Shown here: positions 9,011 to 18,900 of the stretch, one piece after another
Layout: the number at the start of each line of letters is the position of its first letter
Position numbering within the stretch: position 1 is the first letter of the stretch
From: Nibrella saemangeumensis
Lineage (GTDB): Bacteria > Bacteroidota > Bacteroidia > Cytophagales > Spirosomataceae
DNA: 64,000 nt
NCBI RefSeq assembly: GCF_039541915.1
Contig: NZ_BAABHD010000073.1
Span: forward strand, 1-64,000
Reading direction: 5' to 3'
The notes under the pieces: generated by a model
Databases searched by the model: none
Told to the model about the DNA's origin: nothing
The model's input: the letters and a program-made list of their open reading frames with translations, nothing else
Position numbers and translations under genes: made by a program

Positions 9011-9718
9011 ATGATCCGTACCCACCCCCACATGTTAGCGCAATACAAACAGCAGCATCCTTATTTAGTAGCCCTGGATTCTATAATTCTGGGTTTCGAC
9101 GGAGAGACCCTCCGGGTGTTGCTGGTAAAACGGGGGGTAGAAGAAGAAACGTGGTCGTTGATGGGCGGGTGGCTTCAGCCCGATGAAACGCTGGATCAGG
9201 CGGCCAACCGGATTCTTTATGAGTTGACCGGCCTGACCAACGTATACCTGGAGCAGCTCCATGCCTTTGGTGATCCGCACCGCGATCCCATCACCCGGAC
9301 CGTCTCGGTGGCGTATTTTGCCCTGATCAAGGTGGCCGACGACGAATCCAGGCTTTCCGATGCCTACCAGGCCCAGTGGTTCTCCGTGTATGACCTCCCG
9401 CCCCTGTTGTTCGACCATGCCGACATGGTTGAGCTGTCCATTAAACGGCTGCGCTACAAGGCCGCTCACCAGCCGATAGGCTTTGAGCTGATGCCCGAAA
9501 AGTTTACGATTCCTCAGCTCAAGAAACTGTACGACGCCATTTACAACACCGATTTCGACAAGCGGAATTTCAGCCGCAAAATTCTGTCGACGGGTCTGTT
9601 GATCAAACTCGATGAAAAGCAGAAGGGGTATTCCAAAAAAGGGGCTTTTTACTACCAGGTAGACAAAGCAAAGTACCAGCAGGCCATCGAATCGCTGTTG
9701 AGCTTTATTGCCAACTAA
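9011..9718 (+). CDS. Nudix-related sugar-responsive transcriptional regulator (NrtR/AraR type)
   Basis: A Nudix domain (about 15-150) is followed by a winged-helix DNA-binding domain (about 160-235), the NrtR arrangement; Bacteroidota use such proteins as arabinose or xylose regulators. The Nudix box starts at G53 but reads R67-I-L-Y-E-L72 where hydrolases have REUxEE. Two catalytic glutamates are thus I68 and L72, so it should be a ligand sensor without hydrolase activity. The ATG at 9011 was chosen; an in-frame GTG at 8981 would add ten residues. It is divergent from xylA and most likely controls the xylose operon, with xylose or a xylose derivative as effector (inference). Confidence 0.85.
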   Translation: MIRTHPHMLAQYKQQHPYLVALDSIILGFDGETLRVLLVKRGVEEETWSLMGGWLQPDETLDQAANRILYELTGLTNVYLEQLHAFGDPHRDPITRTVSVAYFALIKVADDESRLSDAYQAQWFSVYDLPPLLFDHADMVELSIKRLRYKAAHQPIGFELMPEKFTIPQLKKLYDAIYNTDFDKRNFSRKILSTGLLIKLDEKQKGYSKKGAFYYQVDKAKYQQAIESLLSFIAN

Positions 9719-9790
9719 CGGTAGCAGGCCAAAACCGGCTGTGCGATCCTGTGATGCTTTCGCTTACTTCCTGATTATTTAGGATGACCG

Positions 9791-11170
9791 TTAGTTTTCC
9801 TTCGTCAGCACCCTTTCCCGACCGTTCCGGAGTAAACGCATCTGGCTTTGGGCGGCATCGAATGTGATTACGATTCCCGCCGATTCAATTTTAAACGTAT
9901 CCTGTGTCGTCGGTTCGAGCGGAATCGCGGATTGCCCGGTCATCTGAACGAAAAGTCTGGTATCGTCACGGGTGACCGTAAATTTTACGGGTGCGCCGGG
10001 GCTGGAATACACGCCGACATATTGTTCCAGCACTTCCGGGCTAATCCTGATTGATTCGAACGTAGGAATGGTAAAGGGTTTGTTGTAGTAGATGTCGAAA
10101 ATACCGTCCATAATATTGGATACCGGATATACCTTGGCGTTTGTGGCGTAGGCGACGGCCAGCTTTTCTTCCGGCAGGTAAACCAGCCACGACCCAAAGT
10201 TGTCGATCCCACCGGTGTGCCCATAGAACGTTTTGCCGTTGTAGGTAAAGGGTTCCATGGCAAACTTGTTCTGCTTCATCTGGCTCAGACTTTCCTGCGT
10301 AATTATCTTTCCATCGAACAGGGCCCGGATGAAACTGGCCAGGTCGTTGGGCGTTGAAATCAGGAACCCCGACCCAAAGAGAAGACTTATATGGGTTTCA
10401 GGCTGCTGTTCCCAGTCGCGGCCGTATTTATAGGAGAAACTTTCATCGCGATCCAGATCAATAGGTCCGGTCCCGGGGTAGGTATCCTTTAACCCGATCC
10501 GGGAAGTGATCCTTTCCTGTAGGGCTAGCTCGTAGGATTTACCGGTCACTTTTTCGACGATCATGCCCAGCACCACATAGCCGGAATTACTGTAGGCATA
10601 CCGTTCGTCGGGCGCAAAGTCAGGCGTGCTTTTCGCGATTATGGCGAGCAGCTCATTCTTTGAGATTGGCCTGAACCGACTGGCCCGAAACGCCGGAATA
10701 TTCATTACATCCTGAATACCGCTACGGTGCGCCAGGATATGCGCAATCGTGATTCTGTTGGCGTTCGGAATCTGCGGGAAGAAGCTGTTCAGGGTATCGG
10801 TCAACTTCATTTTTCCTTCTTCCACAAGCTGCAGGATCATGGCGGCCGTGAACATCTTGGTGACAGAGCCGACCCGGAATCGGGTTGCGGAGGTCAACGG
10901 TTTCTTTGCCGTTCCGTTGATGTGGCTGTAACCGATGGCGCGGGTGTAAAGAATGGTCCCGTCTTTGGCAATGGTCAGGCTCCCCATCGCTTTGTTCCTG
11001 TCGGCGAGCCGGTCAAAAAACTGGTCAAGTTTTGCTTTATCCAGCGGCTGGGTATAGCCCGTCGCAGAGAGCGCCGATAACAGGACAATGGTAAGGAATA
11101 GTGCTGATGCTTTGATTAAACCGCGAAGGTGTCTGGCCGAAACTTCGTTGTGAGTTGATAGTGTCTTCAT
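9791..11170 (-). CDS. Serine hydrolase of the beta-lactamase/penicillin-binding (class C-like) family
   Basis: An exported enzyme: basic start, hydrophobic segment about 19-38, cleavage near TGYTQ. The beta-lactamase fold motifs are S102-V-T-K105 (nucleophile and general base), Y193-S-N195, and H318-T-G-G in place of KTG. A C-terminal lipocalin-like or DUF3471-type domain follows (about 380-455). Such proteins include D-amino-acid peptidases and esterases; true beta-lactam hydrolysis is unlikely from this motif set. The start at 11170 is preceded by a purine-rich AGAAG; an ATG at 11206 would add 12 residues. A 17-bp operator lies upstream, identical in layout to the one before the neighbouring regulator operon. 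Confidence 0.85.
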   Translation of the reverse strand: MKTLSTHNEVSARHLRGLIKASALFLTIVLLSALSATGYTQPLDKAKLDQFFDRLADRNKAMGSLTIAKDGTILYTRAIGYSHINGTAKKPLTSATRFRVGSVTKMFTAAMILQLVEEGKMKLTDTLNSFFPQIPNANRITIAHILAHRSGIQDVMNIPAFRASRFRPISKNELLAIIAKSTPDFAPDERYAYSNSGYVVLGMIVEKVTGKSYELALQERITSRIGLKDTYPGTGPIDLDRDESFSYKYGRDWEQQPETHISLLFGSGFLISTPNDLASFIRALFDGKIITQESLSQMKQNKFAMEPFTYNGKTFYGHTGGIDNFGSWLVYLPEEKLAVAYATNAKVYPVSNIMDGIFDIYYNKPFTIPTFESIRISPEVLEQYVGVYSSPGAPVKFTVTRDDTRLFVQMTGQSAIPLEPTTQDTFKIESAGIVITFDAAQSQMRLLRNGRERVLTKEN

Positions 11171-11259
11171 CGCTTCTGGTGATTTGTGGTTTGATAATTG
11201 TGCCATTAGGCTGCCTGCCGGTTATAGTGGGCAGCATATGTAATTTGTAAATAAAAAGA

Positions 11260-11276
11260 ACTTTGTTTTACAAAGT
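11260..11276. promoter_or_regulatory. Operator ACTTTG-N5-CAAAGT upstream of the serine hydrolase
   Basis: Perfect 6-bp inverted repeat with 5-base spacer, 54-90 bases upstream of the serine-hydrolase start (depending on the start used). The same repeat with the same spacer occurs at 12270-12286, before the membrane-protein/regulator operon. Confidence 0.65.
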
Positions 11277-11341
11277 AAATAGATAAAAAAATGGGAGCTT
11301 GCTGAGTTTGCGTGAACAGGTTTCTGCTTCTGTAATCATCA

Positions 11342-11641
11342 TTATTTCTGGGAGTTGATTAGTTGTTCGAGTGCTTTAAGATGATCCTCAAACGCTATTT
11401 TTCCTTCATTGGTCATGAAGTAGGTTGTATTCGGTTTTCGGCCGACAAATGATTTAGCTACCCCGATAACCAATTCTTTTTCCAACCCTTTAAGGTGGCT
11501 TGCCAGATTTCCATCTGTCACAGCAAGATATTCCTTGAGTGAATTAAAATCGAGCTTGTCATTAACAGCCAGCGCCGACATGATGCCGAGCCGGATTCTG
11601 CTTTCAAACGCTTTGTGTAATCCATCGATTGCTATTTTCAC
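11342..11641 (-). CDS. Winged-helix transcriptional regulator (PadR/MarR-like, PF13601 type)
   Basis: About 99 residues, essentially one winged-helix domain: recognition region DFNSLKEYLAVTDGNLASHLKGLEKE, then a wing (VAKSFVGRKPNTTYFMTNEG) and a short C-terminal helix for dimerisation. The start is a GTG overlapping the TGA of the upstream membrane-protein gene (GTGA), which fixes translational coupling; a longer reading upstream would run back into that gene. The family usually represses its own operon, and the 17-bp inverted repeat at the operon promoter fits. The ligand is unknown. Confidence 0.88.
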   Translation of the reverse strand: MKIAIDGLHKAFESRIRLGIMSALAVNDKLDFNSLKEYLAVTDGNLASHLKGLEKELVIGVAKSFVGRKPNTTYFMTNEGKIAFEDHLKALEQLINSQK

Positions 11642-12261
11642 GTTTCGTACCGGTAATGCATATAAATGCCATAAACAATATGGATGATTCCAAATCCTAA
11701 AGCCCAGCATAACAATCCATACTCCACATAGTATGTGCTAATCAAGCCCAACCCGATCTGAATAAGCCCTAAACTTTGCACTTCCCTGTAGGTGAAGTTG
11801 CCGGCATTAAACAAGGCCAGGCCGTAGAATAACAGCGTAACCGGGGCCAGCAGTCCTACCAACCCTTTGGCAATCAGGATGAGCGCCAGGAGTCCACCAA
11901 CAATAAGTGGGACCGCCATATTGATCAGAAGCCGTTTCGTAATGGCATTCCAAAGTTTTTCACCTCGTTTGGCGGCTTTCCTGACGGAAAGGAAGACGGC
12001 CGTACCGATAGCCAGTAGCAGTACGATGGTGGCTAATAAAATTATGTTCCCTAAGCCGGCAGCTAAACCTGCTGAAGGGAGACTGTAAATGATTTTATCC
12101 GGATTAAACGAAAGAAATGTATAAGCAACATAGGCTCCCGCCAGGGCATACAGGCCCGCCATGATACCTGCCCAACCGGAGAGAGACAAAAATTTGGAAG
12201 ATCGCTCCATCATGGAACGTATCTCGGCTATATCCCGAATATAGTCTTTATTTTCTTTCAT
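11638..12261 (-). CDS. Six-helix membrane protein coupled to the winged-helix regulator
   Basis: A 207-residue protein: a charged N-terminal cytoplasmic stretch (1-25) and about six membrane helices (roughly 28-50, 68-90, 108-130, 132-150, 160-178, 180-200). I do not recognise a functional motif. Homologous two-gene units (small membrane protein followed by a winged-helix regulator with a GTGA/ATGA overlap) are common in Bacteroidota, which suggests a membrane sensor or co-regulator. A coupled function with the regulator is inference from the overlap. Confidence 0.75.
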   Translation of the reverse strand: MKENKDYIRDIAEIRSMMERSSKFLSLSGWAGIMAGLYALAGAYVAYTFLSFNPDKIIYSLPSAGLAAGLGNIILLATIVLLLAIGTAVFLSVRKAAKRGEKLWNAITKRLLINMAVPLIVGGLLALILIAKGLVGLLAPVTLLFYGLALFNAGNFTYREVQSLGLIQIGLGLISTYYVEYGLLCWALGFGIIHIVYGIYMHYRYET

Positions 12262-12269
12262 TTAAAAGT

Positions 12270-12286
12270 ACTTTGCGTTTCAAAGT
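12270..12286. promoter_or_regulatory. Operator ACTTTG-N5-CAAAGT at the regulator operon promoter
   Basis: Nine bases upstream of the membrane-protein start. It overlaps the -7 element of the minus-strand promoter, so binding should block initiation. Its twin is at 11260-11276. Confidence 0.7.
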
Positions 12287-12310
12287 TAATCATAGCCTTG
12301 TATTACACAA
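12281..12310 (-). promoter_or_regulatory. Bacteroidota-type promoter TTG-N19-TAACTTTG
   Basis: On the minus strand, TTG at 12310-12308 is followed after 19 bases by TAACTTTG (12288-12281), an exact match to TAnnTTTG. It drives the membrane-protein/regulator operon and is overlapped by the 17-bp operator. Confidence 0.65.
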
Positions 12311-12333
12311 GCTCAGGCAGAGAATTTTAATAC

Positions 12334-13737
12334 TTACCTGGTGGCTACCGGCATGGGGTAATTCTTACCGGCATCGTCCAGCACCAGCACCCAGTCCTGC
12401 CCGTAACCGCTGGTAGGTGGGGTAAAGGTTTGCCGGCCCTGATTCGGGTAGGTGGCCAGTGCTTTGGCTTCGCCTTTACGCGGGTCAAACCAATGGGCAT
12501 TGATCTGGCTACCGGTCAACTTCCCCATCTCAACCGAAAACGGCTTGCCGGTCGCGGAATAAATAAACGCGTAGTCTTTGCCGCGGGTAGCCTGAATGCG
12601 TTCTGCCGGGTTCATGTTGTTTTCCACAATCAAGGTCTGATCCGGAACGCGATCCAGCAGCGGGCGCGATTCCAGCAGACGGCGAACATGCTTCATCTGG
12701 TTCGCACCCGGCAGATCCAGCGCGTCGTACCAGTAGAAATGAGGGCCATTGACGGCCTCCCGGTTAGGTCCGTACATCTGCCAGATATCGTGGCAGCCGT
12801 AGGTATGCCCGTGTGCGCCTGCGAACAGATCGAGGTAGGCATACTTGCGCACATCATAAGCGTTGGAGGTACCCAGGTCTTTTGCGTTAAAGCAGACGGG
12901 GTGGTCTTCGTAAATCGGTTCGGCGTCCATAACCGGCTTAACCGGCGTTCGCTGGTACACGGCGGCAATGCGGTCGTAAACGGGTATATCACGGCAGTGA
13001 CCGTTTTGAAACATATTGAAGTCGAGCCACTGGTCATTGTGGAACCACTGCGACGAGCCGCCGTACGGAACATTGCCGGTAGGCTGGGGATGAAAGCTGA
13101 GCAGCGCTTTGTCGTGTCCGCCAACTCCTTCGACTACCCCCTCGGCCATGGCCCGCCACACGGCCACATCACCATCGTTGCGCGGGTTGCGGTCGCCCCC
13201 CATAATCCAGATGATGTTGGACCGGTTCCGGTACCGGTTGCCGATCCATTTACCATAGGCGCGGGCGTTGGTGGTATTGAAGATTTCCGGGCCTTTACCC
13301 CAGGTCGATTTGAATAGCTTATCGCCCCAGGTGGGCAGCAGGCCCACCGCAATGCCGTATTCAGCCGCTTTGTCAACTATATAATCAACATGCTTAAAAT
13401 AGGCTTCATTCGGTTTGGTGGGGTCGTTGTTCAGCAGCGGCTTGTCGCCATTGGCATTGGGGGAATCAAGTCCGTCGAGTTCCGCCAGCGCCACGGCCTG
13501 AACAACCGTGAATCCCTGTTCGGCGCGTTTTTTCAGGTAACGGTCGGCTTCGTCGCGGTTAAGCCGGTGGAACAGTTCCCAGGCCGTATCGCCCAGCCAG
13601 AAAAAGGCGGTACCGTCCTGATGAACCAGGTACCGCTGGTTGTCCGACACGCGCAGGCGTCCGTGGGAGAAGGGAGTCTGGGCCAGCGTCCATCCGCAGG
13701 TGGCGAACAGGCCGGCCGTGATCAGCCATTTTTTCAT
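12334..13737 (-). CDS. Exported glycoside hydrolase, DUF4038/GH140-like
   Basis: 467 residues with a signal peptide (MKKWLITAGLFATCGWTLAQ). The DUF4038 barrel covers about 25-350 (FFWLGDTAWELFHRLNRDEA near its start), and a small C-terminal beta domain of the collagen-binding-like PF12904 type covers about 370-460. Known GH140 members are apiosidases acting on the pectin rhamnogalacturonan II. Candidate catalytic residues, by motif, are D182 in IMGGDRNP and E273 in MDAEPIYED. Substrate cannot be read from sequence. It is monocistronic here, on the same strand as but separate from the xylose operon; together they suggest plant cell-wall use. Confidence 0.85.
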   Translation of the reverse strand: MKKWLITAGLFATCGWTLAQTPFSHGRLRVSDNQRYLVHQDGTAFFWLGDTAWELFHRLNRDEADRYLKKRAEQGFTVVQAVALAELDGLDSPNANGDKPLLNNDPTKPNEAYFKHVDYIVDKAAEYGIAVGLLPTWGDKLFKSTWGKGPEIFNTTNARAYGKWIGNRYRNRSNIIWIMGGDRNPRNDGDVAVWRAMAEGVVEGVGGHDKALLSFHPQPTGNVPYGGSSQWFHNDQWLDFNMFQNGHCRDIPVYDRIAAVYQRTPVKPVMDAEPIYEDHPVCFNAKDLGTSNAYDVRKYAYLDLFAGAHGHTYGCHDIWQMYGPNREAVNGPHFYWYDALDLPGANQMKHVRRLLESRPLLDRVPDQTLIVENNMNPAERIQATRGKDYAFIYSATGKPFSVEMGKLTGSQINAHWFDPRKGEAKALATYPNQGRQTFTPPTSGYGQDWVLVLDDAGKNYPMPVATR

Positions 13738-13966
13738 AGGAAAGGGTCAGGATTACCGGTCAGATCGGTTTTGAAAAAGCAATTTGCCGCCAAATTAAGA
13801 TATTTGCAATGATACCTGCCATTTTTGCCCGTCGTACCAGATCGCTGCTTTACCGGTCGCTACCCATTGCCTGCCTGGTTTTGGGTGGCGGTGACCATGG
13901 CCCGGTTTTGTTACGTTACCGAACGGTCGGGGATAACCAACGCCGGGTAGTTGTCGTTATCTGTGT

Positions 13967-14590
13967 ATGAAAAGCAGCCTAAACGATCTGATTGCGCAGG
14001 GGGAAGGTGTCCGCCTTGAATTTAAAAGTTCGATATCCACGGCTGCCCGCATTGCCCGGACGCTGGCGGCCTTCGCCAATACCGCCGGCGGTACCCTGCT
14101 AATCGGGATTGGCGATGACGGACGCGTAACGGGTGTTGAATCAGAATACCGGGAAATGCAGAAGATCGAAAAGGCCACCGATTTTCATGTTGACCCTGCC
14201 CTCCTGGTGAGTTATGAAAAACTCGCTGTGGAAGGAAAGCATATTTTGGTGATTGAAGTAGCTGAAAGCACCGACAAACCGCATTACGCCATTGATGAGC
14301 AGGGGAATCGAACCATTTATGTACGGTCCCGTGATAAATCGGTGCCGACCAGCAAGCTGATTTTGTCGCCGGCGCTTACCGACACGCAATTGCTACAGTC
14401 GCCAATGGTCCGGACGCTGCTGCAGTTTTTGCGGAAAAACGATACCATTACGGCCGCAAAACTGGCCCAACTGGTCAATATATCTGACAGCCGGGCCAAC
14501 AAGCTACTGCGTCAGCTAGCCGAACAGGGGCTATTGCTGATGATCGACCGGCCGCGGCCGGTGCGCTATTCGCTGAAGGTCTCGGAATAA
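13967..14590 (+). CDS. AlbA_2-domain protein with C-terminal winged helix
   Basis: A 207-residue protein. Residues 8-125 form an AlbA_2 (Schlafen AlbA-2) domain with the typical EGVRLEFKSS and RTLAAFANTAGGTLLIGIGDDGRV signatures, and residues 140-205 a winged helix (ITAAKLAQLVNISDSRANKLLRQL). Such proteins are often labelled transcriptional regulators or RecG-related ATP-binding proteins. The DNA target is unknown. It is a single gene between convergent or unrelated neighbours. Confidence 0.8.
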   Translation: MKSSLNDLIAQGEGVRLEFKSSISTAARIARTLAAFANTAGGTLLIGIGDDGRVTGVESEYREMQKIEKATDFHVDPALLVSYEKLAVEGKHILVIEVAESTDKPHYAIDEQGNRTIYVRSRDKSVPTSKLILSPALTDTQLLQSPMVRTLLQFLRKNDTITAAKLAQLVNISDSRANKLLRQLAEQGLLLMIDRPRPVRYSLKVSE

Positions 14591-14598
14591 TGAAGTCA

Positions 14599-14750
14599 GG
14601 ATTTGGGATTGGGGATGTCGGATTTGGGATTTAGTGGTCGCCTGGCAAATCCGAACCTCAGGTGGACCAGTCCCAAATCTCAAATTCCTACTGCAAGACC
14701 GGCATGAGGATTAATTTTGCCGGTAATCCAAAATCCGACATCCAAAATTC
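14599..14750. repeat. Word-repeat inverted repeat between AlbA_2 gene and hemF
   Basis: The left arm (14599-14632) is made of repeats of gatttgggat. The right arm (14725-14750) is its reverse complement with a few changes (aatccaaaatccgaca...), and an additional inverted copy lies at 14671-14688. It fills the gap before hemF and may end the upstream transcript. Confidence 0.7.
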
Positions 14751-14765
14751 AACATTCCATTTTAT

Positions 14766-15677
14766 ATGACACTGATTACCCGTATCGACACATCATCAAT
14801 AACTGACTATTTTCAATCGCTCCAGGACCGGATCTGCGACGCCCTCACGGAAGCCGACGGGCAGGGGACCTTCCGCGAAGACCTGTGGGAACGGCCCGGT
14901 GGCGGGGGAGGGCGCAGCCGCGTTATCCAGGATGGAGCCATAATTGAAAAAGGAGGGGTCATGTTTTCGGCCGTCCACGGAGAAGCCTCCGAGGCTACCC
15001 TGCGCCAGCTCAACCTGACGGTCTCGGCTGAATTTTTTGCGACCGGCGTCTCTATTGTGCTGCACCCGCGCAACCCTATGGTGCCCATCATTCACATGAA
15101 CGTGCGGTATTTTGAGATGAGTACCGGCCATAACTGGTTTGGCGGGGGAATCGATTTGACTCCGCACTACGTGGTGGAGGCCGATGCCCGCTGGTTTCAT
15201 CAGCAGCTGAAGGCTGTCTGCGACCGGCATAACCCCGATTACTACCCCAAATTCAAAGCCTGGGCCGATGACTATTTCTTTCTGCCCCACCGCAACGAAA
15301 CCCGGGGCGTAGGGGGCATTTTCTTCGACTACCTGAAACCATCAGCTGAAACGCCAAAAGAAGCTCTGTTTGATTTTGTGCAGGGGGTTGGGAATGCGTT
15401 TGCGCCAGTCTACACCCACTTTATGCAGCAGAATCGTGACCTGCCCTATGGGGAGGCCGAAAAACACTGGCAACTGCTGCGACGGGGTCGCTACGTCGAA
15501 TTTAACCTGGTCTGGGATAGGGGCACTAAATTCGGGCTGGAGACCAAAGGCCGTACCGAATCCATTCTAATGAGCATGCCGCCCCAGGCCAACTGGATCT
15601 ATGATTATATGCCCACCCCTGGCAGCGCTGAAGCGCAAACGCTACAACTGCTGAAAAAAGGAATGGATTGGGTGTAA
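14766..15677 (+). CDS. hemF: Oxygen-dependent coproporphyrinogen III oxidase
   Basis: Converts coproporphyrinogen III to protoporphyrinogen IX with O2 in the cytoplasm. The 303-residue length is standard for HemF. Family signatures: ERPGGGGGRSRV near the N terminus, PIIHMNVRYFEM and NWFGGGIDLTPHYV in the middle, and RGVGGIFFDYL. Use of the oxygen-dependent enzyme indicates aerobic life. It appears monocistronic. Confidence 0.97.
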   Translation: MTLITRIDTSSITDYFQSLQDRICDALTEADGQGTFREDLWERPGGGGGRSRVIQDGAIIEKGGVMFSAVHGEASEATLRQLNLTVSAEFFATGVSIVLHPRNPMVPIIHMNVRYFEMSTGHNWFGGGIDLTPHYVVEADARWFHQQLKAVCDRHNPDYYPKFKAWADDYFFLPHRNETRGVGGIFFDYLKPSAETPKEALFDFVQGVGNAFAPVYTHFMQQNRDLPYGEAEKHWQLLRRGRYVEFNLVWDRGTKFGLETKGRTESILMSMPPQANWIYDYMPTPGSAEAQTLQLLKKGMDWV

Positions 15678-15956
15678 ACCTGAAAACTTTTATAAAATTT
15701 TTACGAAATGTATGTAACCAATGGTGTCGCTATAACTGATTGATTTATAATGACGTATATAGTTATTTATAAATGGATAGAAAGATTTATCCCATTATAG
15801 TAAGTATAAATAGAACAGGATTGGGTTTTAATTGCATAATTGGTTCGCTTAATTTGGGGTGATTCATGGCGGTCAGCAAGCAGTTGCAAAGCCGCAGAGA
15901 GTTTTCCACTTATTCATTTCCAACCAAAACAGCCGCTTCTCGGCACTCTAACCTCT
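15678..15956. other. AT-rich leader upstream of susC
   Basis: About 280 bases, AT-rich in the first half, between hemF and the SusC start. In the second half, near 15850, TTAATTTG resembles the -7 consensus but has one mismatch. No gene or clear operator is seen. Confidence 0.3.
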
Positions 15957-18900
15957 ATGCAAAACCCTTTACGTTCGCAGCACTGGCTAACAACCAATGC
16001 CTTTGGTGTGCGAAATCTCAGGACAACCGGTACTTTACTGCTGCCGGCTATCTTCTGCGTCAGCCTGGCGGTGGCTGCTCCGGCTCCCGGAACCGCGCCT
16101 GTTGAAAATCCTGCTCTGGCTATCGCCGACCGTGATCTGGTCGGTACCGTGAAAGACGAAACCGGCACTGGTCTGCCGGGCGTGAGTGTCGTGTTGAAGG
16201 GTACTACCCGCGGCACGACCACCGATGCTGACGGCCGCTACCGGCTATCGGTTCCGGATGCCGGCGGAACGCTGATTTTCTCGTTTGTCGGGTATGCCTC
16301 CCAGGAGGTTGTCGTTGGAAACCGGACAGCGGTGGATCTGGTGCTTAAACCGGATAACAAGACGCTGGATGAGATTGTCGTTATCGGTTACGGTACCGCC
16401 CGCAAAAGTGATTTAACCGGTTCGGTTGCTTCAGTAAAAGCCGATCAGCTGATGGAGCGTCCGGCTCCGTCACTGGCGCAAAACCTGGCAGGCCGTATGC
16501 CTGGCGTGCAGGTAAACACTAACTCAGGTCGTCCGGGTGGCCGTACCACGATTCGCATACGGGGTTTCAGCTCGATTAACTCATCGAATAACCCACTGTA
16601 CGTTGTGGATGGTGTGATGCTGCCGCAGGGTACCCTGAACCAGTTCAGCTCGGCCATCGACTACATTAACCCGAACGATATCGTATCGATTGAGGTGCTG
16701 AAAGACGCTTCGTCGACGGCGATCTACGGAGCCCGTGGTGCCAACGGCGTTATCCTGGTAACGACCAAGAAAGGGAAAGCCGGGGAAGGTCAGGTAACTT
16801 ACAACAGCGACTTCAGCGTCAACACCATTGGACCGAACCGTCCGCGCGTGCTGAACGCCAGAGAATACCTGGATACCGAAATGCTGGCCTGGAAAAACAT
16901 GGAGAAGTATGACCCCGCCGGCTGGGCCGCTGGTCGCTGGGCGTACCTGGACCCGATTGCCCGCCGGAAAGATTACGCTTCCCGCTACCCCGGTGTTTTC
17001 GATTCTAACCTGAATCCCCTGCACGATACCGACTGGTTCAAAGAAACGACGCAGAATAAGCTCTCGCAGAACCACCAGCTTGGATTCAGCGGTGGCAATG
17101 AGCGTACGCAGTATTCGGTGTCACTGGGTTACCGCGACGACCAGGGCCTGATTAAAACGTCGTACATGAAGCGGTATTCGGGCCGGTTCACCTTTGACGA
17201 TCAGATCAAGAAGTGGCTGAAAGTAGGCGGTACACTGAGCTACAACAATCAGACGGAAAACCTGGTGGACATCAACGACGCCGTTGCCCGTCAGATCGTA
17301 GAAGACTTCCCGTTCCTGCCGGTGCGCTACCAGGATGGAACTTATGCTAACAACCGCGACTATCCGTTTGCCGAAGGTACGATGAGCTCTTACCACCGAC
17401 TGATGGGTCGTAAGTACATTCTGAATACGCAGACGACGCTGGGTAGTCTTTACTCAAACATCAACCTGGCTAAAGGCCTGGAGATGCGCACCGTCTTTGG
17501 TATTAACGTGCTGACGCAGGAAAATAACGAGTCGCAAACCCGGACCCTGAACATAGGTGGTAACGGAAACGCGGCTACCCGTAACTATAAGGAAAGCTTC
17601 TGGTCGCTGGAAAATTACCTGACCTACAATAAGCAGTTTGCCGACATTCATGCGGTGAACGCTGTTTTGGGTATCTCGTGGCAGGAAACAAATGCCTTCA
17701 GCATGAGTGCCACTGTAAACAACTTCGCCACCGACTACTTTGGTTTCAACAACCTGGGTGCCGGTGCCACTAACCCTCAGGTGGGCTCGGGTGCATCACG
17801 GTTTGCCTTCAACTCGTACTTCGGCCGGATCAACTATACCTTGATGGACAAGTACCTGGTTACGTTCACGGGCCGGGCCGATGGTTCATCGAAGTTTGGT
17901 GCCAACCACAAGTTTGCGTTCTTCCCGTCGGCGGCTGTCGCCTGGCGTATTTCGGAAGAACCCTTCCTGAAGAACAGTCCGGCAATCTCAAACCTGAAAC
18001 TGCGGGCCAGCTACGGCTTAACGGGTAACTCCGAAATTCCGCCGTATTCATCCCTGGCCCTGTTAAGCTCCAACTATTCTACGGTGTACAACGAGGCCCG
18101 CGTAGGTGGAACGGGTATTAGTCGTCTGGCAAACCCGGACCTTCGTTGGGAAAAAACCGCTCAGACAGACATTGGTCTTGAACTGGGTCTGTTCAACGGT
18201 CGGGTCACGCTCGAGGCAGACTACTACTATCGCAAAACGACCGACATGTTGCTTGATGCGCCGGTTCCGCAAACCAGCGGCTACGCAACAATCCGTAAGA
18301 ACATCGGTTCGATGGAAAACAAAGGTGTTGAACTGGGTCTGAATACTGTCAACATAAATTCCGGCCGTTTCCAGTGGAATACCAGCTTTAATATTTCCCT
18401 GAACCGAAATAAGGTGCTGTCGCTGGCTACGCCGTCGGACATCTTCAACGTAGGTGGTCCGAACTTCACCAACCCAACTAACGTCATTCGCGTAGGCGAG
18501 CCGGTGGGTGCTTTCTGGGGCCTTACCCGTCTGGGTGTGTGGAGCGAAGCCGAGCGCGAAGAAGCGGCCAAGTTCAGAAGCTACCGGAATGGTCTGACCA
18601 TCCTGCCGGGTGACATCAAGTACCTGGACGTAAACGGCGACTACGCCATTACGGATGCTGACCGGAGTATTATCGGCAACGGTAGTCCGAAAGGCTGGGG
18701 CGCCCTGACCAACACCTTCAAGTTCGGTAATCTGGATGCAACGCTGGAACTTCAGTACATGTACGGCAACGACGTCATGCTGATGAACCTGCACCCAAGC
18801 GAAGACCGTCAGGCGCTGGCCAACAGCTACACCTCGGTGCTGAATGCCTGGACTCCGCAGAACCAGAACACCATGATCGCCGAGATCCGGGATACCCGTG

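Noticed and set aside
9791..11170. A second true beta-lactamase
   Set aside because: The HTGG motif in place of KTG and the C-terminal extra domain fit the broader serine-hydrolase family rather than class C beta-lactamases.
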